DNA from: Myxocyprinus asiaticus
Taxonomy: Eukaryota > Chordata > Actinopteri > Cypriniformes > Catostomidae
Assembly (NCBI RefSeq): GCF_019703515.2
Contig: NC_059346.1
Location: forward strand, 50,327,501 to 50,391,500
Direction of reading: 5' to 3'
Length of the DNA stretch: 64,000 nucleotides
In this document: one piece after another, positions 24,785 through 34,739 of the stretch
Layout of the letters: each line of letters starts with the position of its first letter
Numbering within the stretch: the first letter of the stretch is position 1
Made by a program: the position numbers and the translations under genes
Notes under the pieces: model-generated
What the model saw: only the letters and a program-made list of their open reading frames with translations
Database searches by the model: none
What the model was told of the DNA's origin: nothing

Positions 24785-26032
24785 CACTATATTGCCAAAA
24801 GTATTCGCTCACCCATCCAAATAATTGAATTCAGGTGTTCCAATCACTTCCATGGCCACAGGTGTATAAAATGAAGCACCTAGGCATGCAGACTGCTTCT
24901 ACAAACATTTGTGAAAGAATGGGCTGCTCTCAGGAGCTCAGTGAATTCCAGCGTGGTACTGTGATAGGATGCCACCTGTGCAACAAGTCCAGTTGTGAAA
25001 TTTCCTCGCTACTAAATATTCCACAGTCAACTGTCAGTGGTATTATAACAAAGTGGAAGCGATTGGGAATGACAGCAACTCAGCCACGAAGTGGTAGGCC
25101 ACGTAAAATGACAGAGCGGGGTCAGCGGATGCTGAGGCGCATAGTGCGCAGAGGTCGCCAACTTTCTGCAGAGTCAATCACTACAGACCTTCTAAGTTCA
25201 TGTGGCCTTCAGATTAGCTCAAGAACAGTGCGTAGGGAGCTTCATGGAATGGGTTTCCATGGCCGAGCAGCTGCATCCAAGCCATACATCACCAAGTGCA
25301 ATGCAAAGCGTCGGATGCAGTGGTGTAAAGCACGCCGCCACTGGACTCTAGAGCAGTGGAGACGCGTTCTCTGGAGTGACGAATCACGCTTCTCCATCTG
25401 GCAATCTGATGGACGAGTCTGGGTTTGGCGGTTGCCAGGAGAACGGTACTTGTCTGACTGCATTGTGCCAGCTGTGAAGTTTGGTGGAGGGGGGATTATG
25501 GTGTGGGGTTGTTTTTCAGGAGCTGGGCTTGGCCCCTTAGTTCCAGTGAAAGGAACTCTGAATGCTTCAGCATACCAGGAGATTTTGGACAATTCCATGC
25601 TCCCAACTTTGTGGGAACAGTTTGGGGATGGCCCCTTCCTGTTCCAACATGACTGCGCACCAGTGCACAAAGCAAGGTCCATAAAGACATGGATGAGCGA
25701 GTTTGGTGTGGAAGAACTTGACTGGCCTGCACGGAGTCCTGACCTCAACCCGATAGAGCACCTTTGGGATGAATTAGAGCAAAGACTGCGAGCCAGGCCT
25801 TCTCGTCCAACATCAGTGTCTGACCTCACAAATGCGCTTCTGGAAGAATGGTCAAAAATTCCCATAAACACACTCCTAAACCTTGTGGAAAGCCTTCCCA
25901 GAAGAGTTGAAGATGTTATAGCTGCAAAGGGTGGGCCGACGTCATATTAAACCCTGTGGATTAAGAATGGGATGTCACTTAAGTTCATATGCGTCTAAAG
26001 GCAGATGAGCGAATACTTTTGGCAATATAGTG
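24785..26032 (+). mobile_element. Apparently complete Tc1-type transposon, 1,248 bp
   Basis: Both ends begin CACTATATTGCCAAAAG and the inverted repeats are identical for 27 bp. TA dinucleotides flank the element at 24783-24784 and 26033-26034, as expected for Tc1/mariner target duplication. A single uninterrupted transposase gene fills most of the interior. The short ends contrast with the longer ends of the Tc1 family at 31.4 and 57.4 kb. With intact ends and an intact gene, this is the one element in the window that could be autonomous. Confidence 0.9.
24871..25950 (+). CDS. Tc1/mariner transposase, intact, 359 aa
   Basis: Cut-and-paste transposase that binds the terminal repeats and moves the element to TA sites in the nucleus. 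The chosen start is the first ATG of the frame ([10 protein letters not shown]); a second Met at residue 6 is an alternative, and the frame opens slightly upstream without an ATG. Residues about 20-70 look like the first helix-turn-helix (ending [14 protein letters not shown]). A GRPR hook lies at 75-78 and a second helix-turn-helix around 83-125. The catalytic triad is D170 (LWSDESRF), D261 (FQHDCAPVH) and E296 ([15 protein letters not shown]), with exactly 34 residues between the last two, giving DD34E. Length agrees with Tc1 transposases (about 340-360 aa). No stop or frameshift is present. Whether it is transcribed cannot be judged here. Confidence 0.93.
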   Translation: MKHLGMQTASTNICERMGCSQELSEFQRGTVIGCHLCNKSSCEISSLLNIPQSTVSGIITKWKRLGMTATQPRSGRPRKMTERGQRMLRRIVRRGRQLSAESITTDLLSSCGLQISSRTVRRELHGMGFHGRAAASKPYITKCNAKRRMQWCKARRHWTLEQWRRVLWSDESRFSIWQSDGRVWVWRLPGERYLSDCIVPAVKFGGGGIMVWGCFSGAGLGPLVPVKGTLNASAYQEILDNSMLPTLWEQFGDGPFLFQHDCAPVHKARSIKTWMSEFGVEELDWPARSPDLNPIEHLWDELEQRLRARPSRPTSVSDLTNALLEEWSKIPINTLLNLVESLPRRVEDVIAAKGGPTSY

Positions 26033-26048
26033 TATATATATATATATA

Positions 26049-27970
26049 ATGGTTGCTACGCTCCTAGACAAAAAATGAAAAAGAAACCACGTGAATACCT
26101 GCTGTAATCTTACTGTTAATTTCATCTGACAAACCGCTAAAAGGTGATAAAATTAAACAGCATTCTGGATTTATTTCCTTCTAGAACAAACCTATTTTCT
26201 CCTTTTGAATTGATAAAGCCTCTTACCCAATATATTAGAAAGCACAAATGTTATTGTATCATTCTAAAAATAATCCAATTATTTGTTGCTTCCATTAGTT
26301 AAGGTAAACATGAAACACATGTGTAATGTGATGTATTTCCAGGTGAAACAGCATATTTAACATTAAAAAAAAAATTAAAAAATATGCAGCGCTTCAGTAG
26401 ATTTTATCTGGTAATTCATTGGGCCATAAAAAGTGGCCATTCCATACCACAATGGTTGGATGGGAGGGGCGTGAAAATAGGAGGTTTTGGTGACATCAAC
26501 ATACAAGAAAATTTGGATCAGAGACGAAGCAAGTTATTCTGTTTTAATGAAAGATGAAAAGACAAACATTTTTGTCTTTGGAATAATGTGCATCAGTGAA
26601 TAAATCACAATAGTACAAAGAACGTATTAAAAAATGTATATGAGGTCAATTTTGATTTCCTGTTGGCATTAAATGAATGTAGGCAAAAAGGAGAATGAAA
26701 CAAAATATACTTTTCTGTTTATCCTTCTTAAAATTCAAAATGCACAGACAAAAATAAACTTTGCTTAACTTCTTTTAAGTCAGTGAAAAGCACTCCTAGA
26801 TCATGACAGTTGTGTGTATAGGAAAGAGAGAAAAGGAGATAAAGTGTGTGTATGTAGGTTTGTTTGAGATAGTATGCTTTTAAGCGATGCTAGGATTTTG
26901 ACATCAGTTGGGAACATGAGAAATAAAGGGCATGATGTGTGATTCAGTGCGTTTCAGAGTTGTACGCATGTTGCTCTCGCACTCGCTACAGAGATTGATT
27001 TCCCAGGGGTTCCCGTGCTTATTTCAGGGATCTGGTGTTTTAGTACCTCATCCAGCAACATGCTTGTCTTGGGTTAATCTGTTTCTACCAGAGGACTTGT
27101 CACAATCTCACTGGTGCCATGTCTTTAGTCAACAATAAAAATGGCTTATAATGTGGCCAATCTTTCCCCAGAAAGCAATTTCTTATTAAGGTGTTCCATC
27201 TTCTCAGAGACCCCTGCTGGGTGTTACATCAATGAAGGCAACATCAGTTAGTAGTCAGTGCAAATTTTTGACCACATGAAGGTTAAAGGTCAAGTTTCTA
27301 GTTTCAGTGACACTAGTGGCACCAATTGGATTTGCAAAAATTCCCAGTTTCCAGACAGGTTTCTAAAAAGGTCCTACCTACACGTCATCCACTTTTTGGA
27401 CAACAGATAGTCCCGCTTCAAACTCACACCATACGTTAAGCCCGAAGAAGACAGTTTTGCTACAAAATCATAGGTGAAAATGGACGTTTTGACCCCCCTC
27501 TACACTATAATGGATTACTCAATAAATATTGATCATTTCATTTAGTATTTTGGTTTTCATCATCATTTATGTACTTCTTTCACAAGTAAACAAAATAACG
27601 GATCATATAACGGAATGACCATTTAGAACAGGGTCAGCAATTAAGGGGGGCTTGAGGCAAAAATGCTTCCAAAAATGACTAAAATGCCCCTGAAATGTAA
27701 AATGTGGGGGCAAAAAAATGCCCTCAAAGTGAATTCTTCTGTTTTTTGTTTTGTTTTATTTGTAACATCTGATATAGTAATTAATATATTATAGTCATTT
27801 ATACATATTATGGCATACATACAAGTAGATGTTGATGTAATTCTTTGGGTAAGAGGTAAACAGTTCTCATTCTTGATAATTTATATGAATGAATTGATTA
27901 ACGTATTTGACATAAACTTTGAGACACAGTTTGATTCACATAGTCAGAAAAAAATTTGCCTACATTGAAG
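26049..27970. other. Unassigned non-coding DNA
   Basis: AT-rich sequence following the Tc1 element. No exon with paired splice sites and no element ends are recognised. Short G/C-poor repeats only. Confidence 0.5.
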
Positions 27971-27974
27971 TTAA

Positions 27975-28512
27975 AGAGCACCTATTATGGTTTTTCAAAT
28001 ATTACCTTTCATGTGTGTTATATAGCTGTTTGTGAATGTAAAAAAAGTCTGCAAAGTTTGGAAAATCAAAGTGCATGACAAATGGAGTTATTGACTCCCA
28101 AAAAAAAGAACCGATTCTGAACACCTGAAACGAGTTATTAGTAATTCCAGACTTACTTCCTGTACTAACCTATGTAATTTGGTAACAAAAAACCCACCTC
28201 TGGTCTTCAATGGCTGCTCGCGAACAGCTTTGACCCACCCTCAAACACTACACTAAGCGGTAGACCAATCACAACAGACTGGGAAGTCTGACCAATCAGA
28301 GCAGAGTAGGCTCTCTGAAAGGAGGAGTTTAGAATTAATCCTTTAGAACGGATCATTGAACGAGTCGTTTTTGACACTGGGAAAATAAGGTAATGCTGCA
28401 ATTTAAATTATGAGCAAATTAAAGTGTTTTTTGACCTTGGATGCATGTAAATCTATTGTATGAGACCTTTAAAACAAAATGAGGCACATTTAAAAACCAT
28501 AATAGATGCTCT
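27975..28512. mobile_element. TTAA-flanked MITE (AGAGCACCTATTATGG family)
   Basis: The left end AGAGCACCTATTATGG is mirrored by CCATAATAGATGCTCT at the right. TTAA abuts both ends (27971-27974 and 28513-28516), which fits a piggyBac-type target site, although TTAA could also belong to the terminal repeat. Length is 538 bp with no open frame. I recall the family as common in cyprinids. Confidence 0.75.
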
Positions 28513-28516
28513 TTAA

Positions 28517-31046
28517 AAATGCTCCTGAAAATCAAATCCAGGTAGCAAATGAAGGTCCATATACGGGTTAAGCTGAGTAAACAATGACAAAATTCTCATT
28601 GTTGGGTGAACTATTCCTTTAACAATTAACGTAATGAATCAAGATTAACATCAGGCATCACATCAAAGTAGTTTGAAAACATCAATGTCTGTTCACTGAT
28701 CTCAATGTCTGACAGACTGGCAGAGTTGCCAGGCATTCCACTGAGCTTGGAAGGATGAGCAGAAACATACAGCTGTCACTGCCACTCCAACACTTCGACA
28801 TACGGTGGTTATAAACAGAAAAAAAAAAAAAAAAAGAAAAAAAAATCCCATCCACAGTGTTGGATTTTCAGTACAAGCCAACCGGAAAAGTTTATTGAGA
28901 GTAAACATGTTCTACATCTTTTCATGAGGTGAGAGCACCAACCCGGACACTGTTTTACATGATCTATCACTAAGATGAGAACCATGTTAAAAGCCATCGA
29001 GGTCTCCAGGGAGGACTATCACTGTTGCACATTGAGGAAGCTGTTACTTCCTTCAAAAGGTAAAAGAAAGTCAGCGACAGAATGAGCACAGACCAGTTTG
29101 ATGGCTCCATTATTCCTACAGACAAAAATGATGCATTGTAAAATAGATGTAAAGCCTTTTATATCATATTTACTGACACCCTTTTGAAAACTGCTGAATT
29201 CCAACTACTTCTGCATGTACAAAGTCACTCTGATCAGATCTGCAAGACAGTGGATCCCTCTTTCCATTATTTTAATTATCTCCATCTATTCAGAATGATG
29301 GCTGAAATCAACAAGAGAGATGGCATGTCGCCTGCAAACATGGCTATTCTTGGAGCAATGTGGGAACTTCATTTTAAATTTTTTATACGATGTGATGAGC
29401 AGCTTTGAACCAGTCAGATATTTAAAGGAGTATTTCACCCAAAACTTTATATTCTGTCATTATTTACTCACCCTCATGTTTTTCCAAACCTGAGTTTTTA
29501 TTTTATTTTATTTCATGGAATACAAAGAAGTTTACAGAATCTTCTTCAGGGCTCCAGACTGCGACTAAATGTTTACATTTTTGCATTTCTGTTGCAAACC
29601 CCTATGAAAACCTCAATTTCTTGGTGAGCAAGGTTAAAACCATATTAAATGGCCCTGACATTCTAAACAGCATTGACGAGATGAACAGGCAAAAACACTG
29701 AAATTAATGCACAGACATAATTTAGAAGACTTTTAATCAACATCATTATTTTTAACTTCAACTTTCAACATCACTATTTATTTTTTTTTTTACAAACATT
29801 TACCTTGAATTTACTAAAGTGACACTACCTGTATTAGCTATTGTACTACAGGCAGAAATATATTAACATTAAATATTTTCAAATGATTAATATATTTCTA
29901 TTAAATATACTGTAATACATTTGGGGAATGAGGGAATATAATTCATTTTTGTTACAACAGTTTCTACATTTTTTATTTCTAAATTTTAAATGTGTTTGTT
30001 TTTTATTACTTATGGTTACCGGTCTTATTAGAAATACCACTGATAAAACTATGAATACTTTGGCACAACTATCGTATTCATTTATTTATTTATTATTATT
30101 ATTATTATTTTATTTTTTTCATAAATCAAGTAGAAAATGGAATCAAGGACTTTAAAGCCTGGACTTTTGTGAATTGTGAACAAAATTAGTTTTCCTTCTG
30201 CTTAAAATCTGTTCTCTTTCAATTCTCTATAATTGTAGGAAAATGTTTTGTTTGCCTTCAGAAATTCCAAGAGATGACTGAATCCATAAGGCTTTGTTCA
30301 CACAGGCAGAAAAAAAATAAACATTTTTTGGCTCAGATCTGACTCATCCGTTTAGGTTTTTGTAGTCTGAACAGGACAAAAACACAAAAAGACCCATTTT
30401 TACAAGCCTGATTCAAACCACATTCATAGGTAGTTTGGAATCTGATAAAAATCAGATTTTTCTTAATGCGTCTCAGACTGAAGGGTCAGATCGGATTTTT
30501 ATGTGGGTTTTTTTCCGTCATTCATTGTTTCGTCAAGAAGACGTACTGCGTTCCAAATGGCTTAAATGATGCCTTCACAGGGCACTTTGAAAGGAAACAA
30601 ATCATGTTGACCATGCTGTAGGATTGTTACAAGAAAATTTTCAATAAAATAATGACTTAAAAAGGGAGTTCAGAATGACTGTTTTATTATACCTTTCAGC
30701 CCTCCGACAGAGGAAGGTGAAGTCTATGAGGGGAATAGGGCATTGGGATGATCACTTTTCAGTGGAACACACCCATGTGCCCTGTACAGTATATGTTACA
30801 GGGCATCCAAAGCAGTGCAAACCTCTAAAATAATACAGATATTAGCTTTACTCATCCAAAGAGATGCGCTAAGGTGCAGTAACACACACCGGCTACGAGC
30901 CAGCACAGCGCGATAAGGTATTTAATGACACATGCGAATACAGGATGCTTCGCTACCCGTTAAAATACAGGCCAACAGGTGTCCCATATGGGATAAAATA
31001 TGAGACAGATCGGCTAAAACGGGACTGTAGCAATTCACATTGCATA
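28517..31046. other. Unassigned DNA with MITE and hAT-like pieces
   Basis: A right MITE end (TTGGGTGAACTATTCCTTTAA) lies at about 28600-28621 and a left MITE end (GAGTATTTCACCCAAAACTT) at about 29427. A repeat with TGTTCACACAGGCAG and AATCAGATTTTTCTTAATG (about 30290-30520) may have its other half at 37730-37840 (AAAAATCCGATCTGTCC), beyond the LINE, so the LINE may have landed inside it. No complete gene. Confidence 0.45.
29294..29362 (+). pseudogene. Possible decayed exon with RhoGAP-like motif
   Basis: A long pyrimidine-rich tract and acceptor (TATCTCCATCTATTCAG) precede the frame MMAEINKRDGMSPANMAILG. The string K-x-x-x-M-S-P-A-N-M-A-I-L-G recalls the RhoGAP motif M-T-P-S-N-x-A-I-V-L-G-P-N-L-L-W, with one residue missing after A-I and others lost before the Trp, as if small deletions had occurred. 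No donor and no neighbouring exon of the domain were found. It may be a decayed duplicate exon or coincidence. Confidence 0.25.
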
Positions 31047-31229
31047 TCAGAATCAGAATCGGAATGAGCATTATTGCCAAGTATGCTTACACACACAAGG
31101 GATTTGTTTTGGTGGCAGAAGCTTCCAGTACACAACAATACAAAACAGCAACAATATTTTTAAAAAAATAATTAAAAATTGAATAAAAAATAAATATTGA
31201 AAATAAAATAAAGTATATATAGAATACAC

Positions 31230-31232
31230 AAT

Positions 31233-31291
<59 letters not shown>

Positions 31292-31295
31292 ATAG

Positions 31296-31364
<69 letters not shown>
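31230..31364. repeat. (TA)n array at the left edge of Tc1 copy 1
   Basis: About 130 bp of nearly pure TA with one interruption (CGATATAGATT). It lies between the LINE 3' untranslated region and the Tc1 left end. The outermost bases of the Tc1 end have been replaced by CA-rich simple sequence (ACACACAC). Confidence 0.9.
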
Positions 31365-31371
<7 letters not shown>

Positions 31372-32439
31372 AAAGTTTGCATACCCTGGCAGAAATTGTG
31401 AAATGTTGGCATTGATTTTGAAAATATGACTGATCATGCAAAAAAACTGTCTTTTATTTAAGGATAGTGATCATATGAAGCCATTTATTATCACATAGTT
31501 GTTTGGCTCCTTTTTAAATCATAATGATAACAGAAATCACCCAAATGGCCCTGATCAAAAGTTTACATACCCTTGAATGTTTGGCCTTGTTACAGACACA
31601 CAAGGTGACACATACAGGTTTAAATGGCAATTAAAGGTTAATTTCCCACACCTGTGGCTTTTTAAATTGCAATTAGTGTCTGTGTATAAATAGTCAATGA
31701 TTTTATTAGCTTTCACGTGGATGCACTGAGCAGGCTAGATACTGAGCCATGGGGAGCAGAAAAGAATTGTCAAAAGACCTGCGTAACAAGGTAATGGAAC
31801 TTTATAAAGATGGGAAAGGATATAAAAAGATATCCAAAGCCTTGAAAATGCCAGTCAGTACTGTTCAATCACTTATTAACCCTCTGGGGTCTGAGGGTGT
31901 TTTGGGCCCTGGAGAAGTTTTGACAAGCCTTGACATTTGTGCTTTTTTCAGTTAAAAAATATTAATAAAGTCTGACAACACTGTATTCAGCAAAAAACTG
32001 GGCTACAATAATATGTGAACATGTATGTACATGTTTGTATTTTTGATAAAATAACGTTTATGCATGGTTTTTGAAAAAACAAAAATTGTAAGTCACTGAA
32101 ATAAGGCCATATATCACATACTAAACATTTGTTCACAAGACTTTTGAGAACTGAATCTTGTAGCCTAGAGTTTTTGATACAAAAATGAGGTGAAACCATC
32201 CTGATCACTCATTCATACAAAACAATATAGTCATTTAACTTCTGTAAGACACTTTTAGTGTTAGAAACGCCATATGCGAGGAGGCGTGGATTTTAATGGA
32301 TATTGATGTGATTCACACCTGAGGAGACAAAGACCCCTCCTCTGAGAGAGAATGAATGTGAAGAGACTTAATGATTGAATGTATTATCTGACTATACATT
32401 TTCTTTATGTAAAGACATTACTTAAAAACTTTAGACCTA

Positions 32440-32745
32440 CACTACCATTTAAAAGTTTATAGATCTGTAAGATTTTTTAAATGTTTTTAAAAGAAGCCTC
32501 TTCTGCTCACCAAGGCTGCATTTATTTGATCCAAAATACAGCAAAACAGTGATATTGTGAAATATTTTTACAATTTAAAATAACTGTTTTTTATTTGAAT
32601 ATATTGTCAAATGCAGTTTATTCCTGTGATCAAAGCTGAATTTTCAGCATCATTACTGCAGTCTTCAGTGTTACATGATCCTTCAGAAATCATTCTAATA
32701 TGCTTATTTTCTAATATGGGCATATTTACAGCACATTTTACACAT
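32440..32745 (+). repeat. Interspersed repeat inside the piggyBac-like element
   Basis: Begins ACTACCATTTAAAAGTTT and contains CACCAAGGCTGCATTTATTT, CAAAGCTGAATTTTCAGCA and ATGATCCTTCAGAAATCATT. I recognise this as an abundant fish repeat but cannot assign its class. It lies wholly within the 1.9-kb element, so it is either part of that family or a still later insertion. Confidence 0.55.
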
Positions 32746-33066
32746 TAACACCCAAACAGATATTAGCAAGCACAAGCTTCGTTGATGATAATGAGGCAGC
32801 ATAAACACTAGTTAAAATATAATCTAAACATTCATATTATTTTTATATCATATTACATATCATATTGATATCATACAGTATACAATTTAAATACCTGCTT
32901 TAGCCAAAACAACATTTAAATGTAACTAAAACTTGCCTATTAGGACATATTTCAAATGTCAATACTCTGAAAACTGGCTGGCAAGTCTGGAAATAGTCCA
33001 ACTAGTAAAATATGTCCACGTTTATATAAAATAGCATGTCAACTAATGTAAGTAAAACTAAATGAC

Positions 33067-33222
33067 TTACTCATCCAAAATTGTATCCTCAGCTGGATCA
33101 AATCGCTCTTCAAAATGTAAACGTTCATCGTTGGAGTCCCGCTCTTCTTTGGAGGAAAATGTGAACTCTTCGTCACTATCCAGGACCATCTGTAGAGCTT
33201 CCTCACTTGTGTAGCGTGCCAT
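33067..33222 (-). pseudogene. N-terminal exon of a piggyBac-type transposase
   Basis: On the minus strand, ATG at 33222-33220 opens a 51-codon frame: MARYTSEEALQMVLDSDEE, then an acidic and serine-rich stretch with EERFDPAEDTILDE. The final codons coincide with a splice donor (GATGAGTAAGTC), so the TAA read in frame may be intronic. An acidic N-terminus with a T-x-E-E-A-L-x-x-V/I-L start is usual for piggyBac-type transposases. No downstream exons with the catalytic core are present within the element. A remnant of the autonomous parent's gene is the likeliest reading. Confidence 0.55.
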
Positions 33223-34739
33223 CTTCCAAATGCGCAGGAAAGTGAATGAATCGGATGATGAACTTGATGTTTTTTAAGGCACTGTTGGGGGCCATATGCA
33301 TTGATCACCTCAGCACATTACCGTATGAATAGCGCACTCTGCTGGTGGGTGAGATCTCATAAGCGATAATGAGCTGAGCCAAGAGAAACTGTACATTGCT
33401 TTGTTTCATATAGATTACATTGCAGGAGAATATTTGTTTTAAATTTGAATTGTTTTATTTAAAAGTAGACATTTTAAGCTTTCTTTAGACATATGTTTCA
33501 TGTTTGTGTGATCAGTATTCGCAGTTTCACTTCATTTTTGTGACGTGTTTCAGGAAGATGCTCGTGGAGACAGATGGCTGAAAGTGTACCCTGTTTATTT
33601 TCTTTATTTTACAAAAGCACAAGGTTTTGTTATTATTGTGAGTGTACACAAATAAAAGTAAACCCTTTATAGTTTCTAATGATGTCTTATACTTTTCTGT
33701 ATGCCCAAAAATGACGGAGTATTTTAAGTTGTTTCCACTGTTATGCGGAAAAAAATCCAGCAGGATGCGCCGGCGCGTCCGTCGACCCCAGAGGGTTAAG
33801 AAGTGGAAAATTCGGGGATCTCTTGATTCCAAGCCAAGGTCAGGTAGACCAAGAAAGATTTCAGCCACAACTGCCAGAAGAATTGTTCGGGATACAAAGA
33901 AAAACCCACAGGTAACCTCAGGAAAAATACAGGCTGCTCTGGAAAAAGACGGTGCGGTTGTTTCAAGGAGCACAATACGATGATACTTGAACAAATATGA
34001 GCTGCATGGTCGAGTTGCCAGAAAGAAGCCTTTACTGCACCAATGCCACAAAAAAGCCCGGTTACAATATGCCCAACAACACCTTGACACGCCTCACAGC
34101 TTCTGCCACACTGTAATTTGGAGTGACGAGACCAAAATAGAGCTTTATGGTCACAACCATAAGCGCTATGTTTGGAGAGGGGTCAACAAGGCCTATAGTG
34201 AAAAGAATACCATTCCCACTGTGAAGCATGGTGGTGGCTCACTGATGTTTTTGGGGGGTGTGAGCTCTAAAGGCCCGTGGAATCTTGTGAAAATTTATGG
34301 CAAGATGAATGCAGCATGTTATCAGAAAATACTGGTAAACAATCTGCATTCTTCTGCACGAAAGCTGTGCATTGGACGCACTTGAACTTTCCAGCACGAC
34401 AATGACCCTAAGCACAAGGCCAAGCTGACCCTCCAGTGGTTACAGCAGAAAAAGGTGAAGGTTCTGGAGTGGCCATCACGGTCTCCTGACCTTAATATCA
34501 TCGAGCCACTCTGGGGAGATCTCAAACATGCAGTTTATGCAAGACGACCAAAGACTTTCCATGACCTGGAGGCATTTTGCCAAGACGAATGGGCAGCTAT
34601 ACCACCAGCAAGAATTTGGGGCCTCATAGACAACTATTACAAAAGAATGCAAGCTGTCATGGATGCTAAAGGGGGCAATACACAGTATTAAGAACTAAGG
34701 GTATGCAGACTTTTGAACAGGGGTCATTTCATTTTCCAG

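Larger units (their letters stand above)
31880..33795 (-). mobile_element. piggyBac-like non-autonomous element, 1,916 bp, nested in Tc1 copy 1
   Basis: Flanked by TTAA on both sides (31876-31879 and 33796-33799). The ends are perfect 12-bp inverted repeats, CCCTCTGGGGTC at the left and GACCCCAGAGGG at the right. The sister Tc1 copy at 57.4 kb has an uninterrupted CTTATTAAG at the equivalent place, showing the empty site directly. The minus strand carries a short acidic N-terminal exon (33067-33222), but no catalytic DDD domain, so this looks like an internally deleted derivative. Confidence 0.88.
31749..34691 (+). pseudogene. Disrupted Tc1 transposase, copy 1
   Basis: The N-terminal part (MGSRKELSKDLRNKVMELYK) starts at 31749 and runs to a TTAA at 31876-31879. 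After the insertion the frame resumes as [20 protein letters not shown] at 33797. An in-frame TGA at 33981-33983 follows STIR, and a second TGA at 34383-34385 replaces the Trp of GRTWTFQHD. The catalytic positions remain readable: D in IWSDETKIEL, D in FQHDNDPKH and E in SPDLNIIEPLW, with 34 residues between the last two. It ends GGNTQY at 34691. Without the breaks it would be about 340 residues, the family norm. It cannot make a full-length enzyme. Confidence 0.88.
31365..34735 (+). mobile_element. Tc1-type element copy 1, damaged, carrying a piggyBac-like insertion
   Basis: Same family as the element at 57382-58853. The left end is recognisable as AAAAGTTTGCATACCCTGGC, but the first ten or so bases are lost. 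The right side stops at about 34735 (GGGGTCATTTCATTTT), some 170 bp short of the terminus seen in the other copy. The transposase gene is split by a 1.9-kb insertion at a TTAA site and has two further stops. The distal direct motif AAAGTTTACATACCC at about 31559 resembles the inner repeat of IR/DR-type Tc1 elements. Confidence 0.85.

Noticed and set aside
25242..25871. Long minus-strand open frame (about 209 codons) opposite the Tc1 transposase
   Set aside because: It is the antisense shadow of a GC-richer intact coding gene, has no recognisable domain, and its composition follows from the opposite strand.
31172..31441. Ile-Tyr repeat protein
   Set aside because: It is a translation of a (TA)n microsatellite, as are similar frames at 13761-14072, 43207-43551, 57197-57580 and 59078-59366.
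33527..34090. Minus-strand open frame of about 187 codons
   Set aside because: It runs antisense to the Tc1 copy 1 transposase; a corresponding antisense frame is seen opposite copy 2 (58044-58349).
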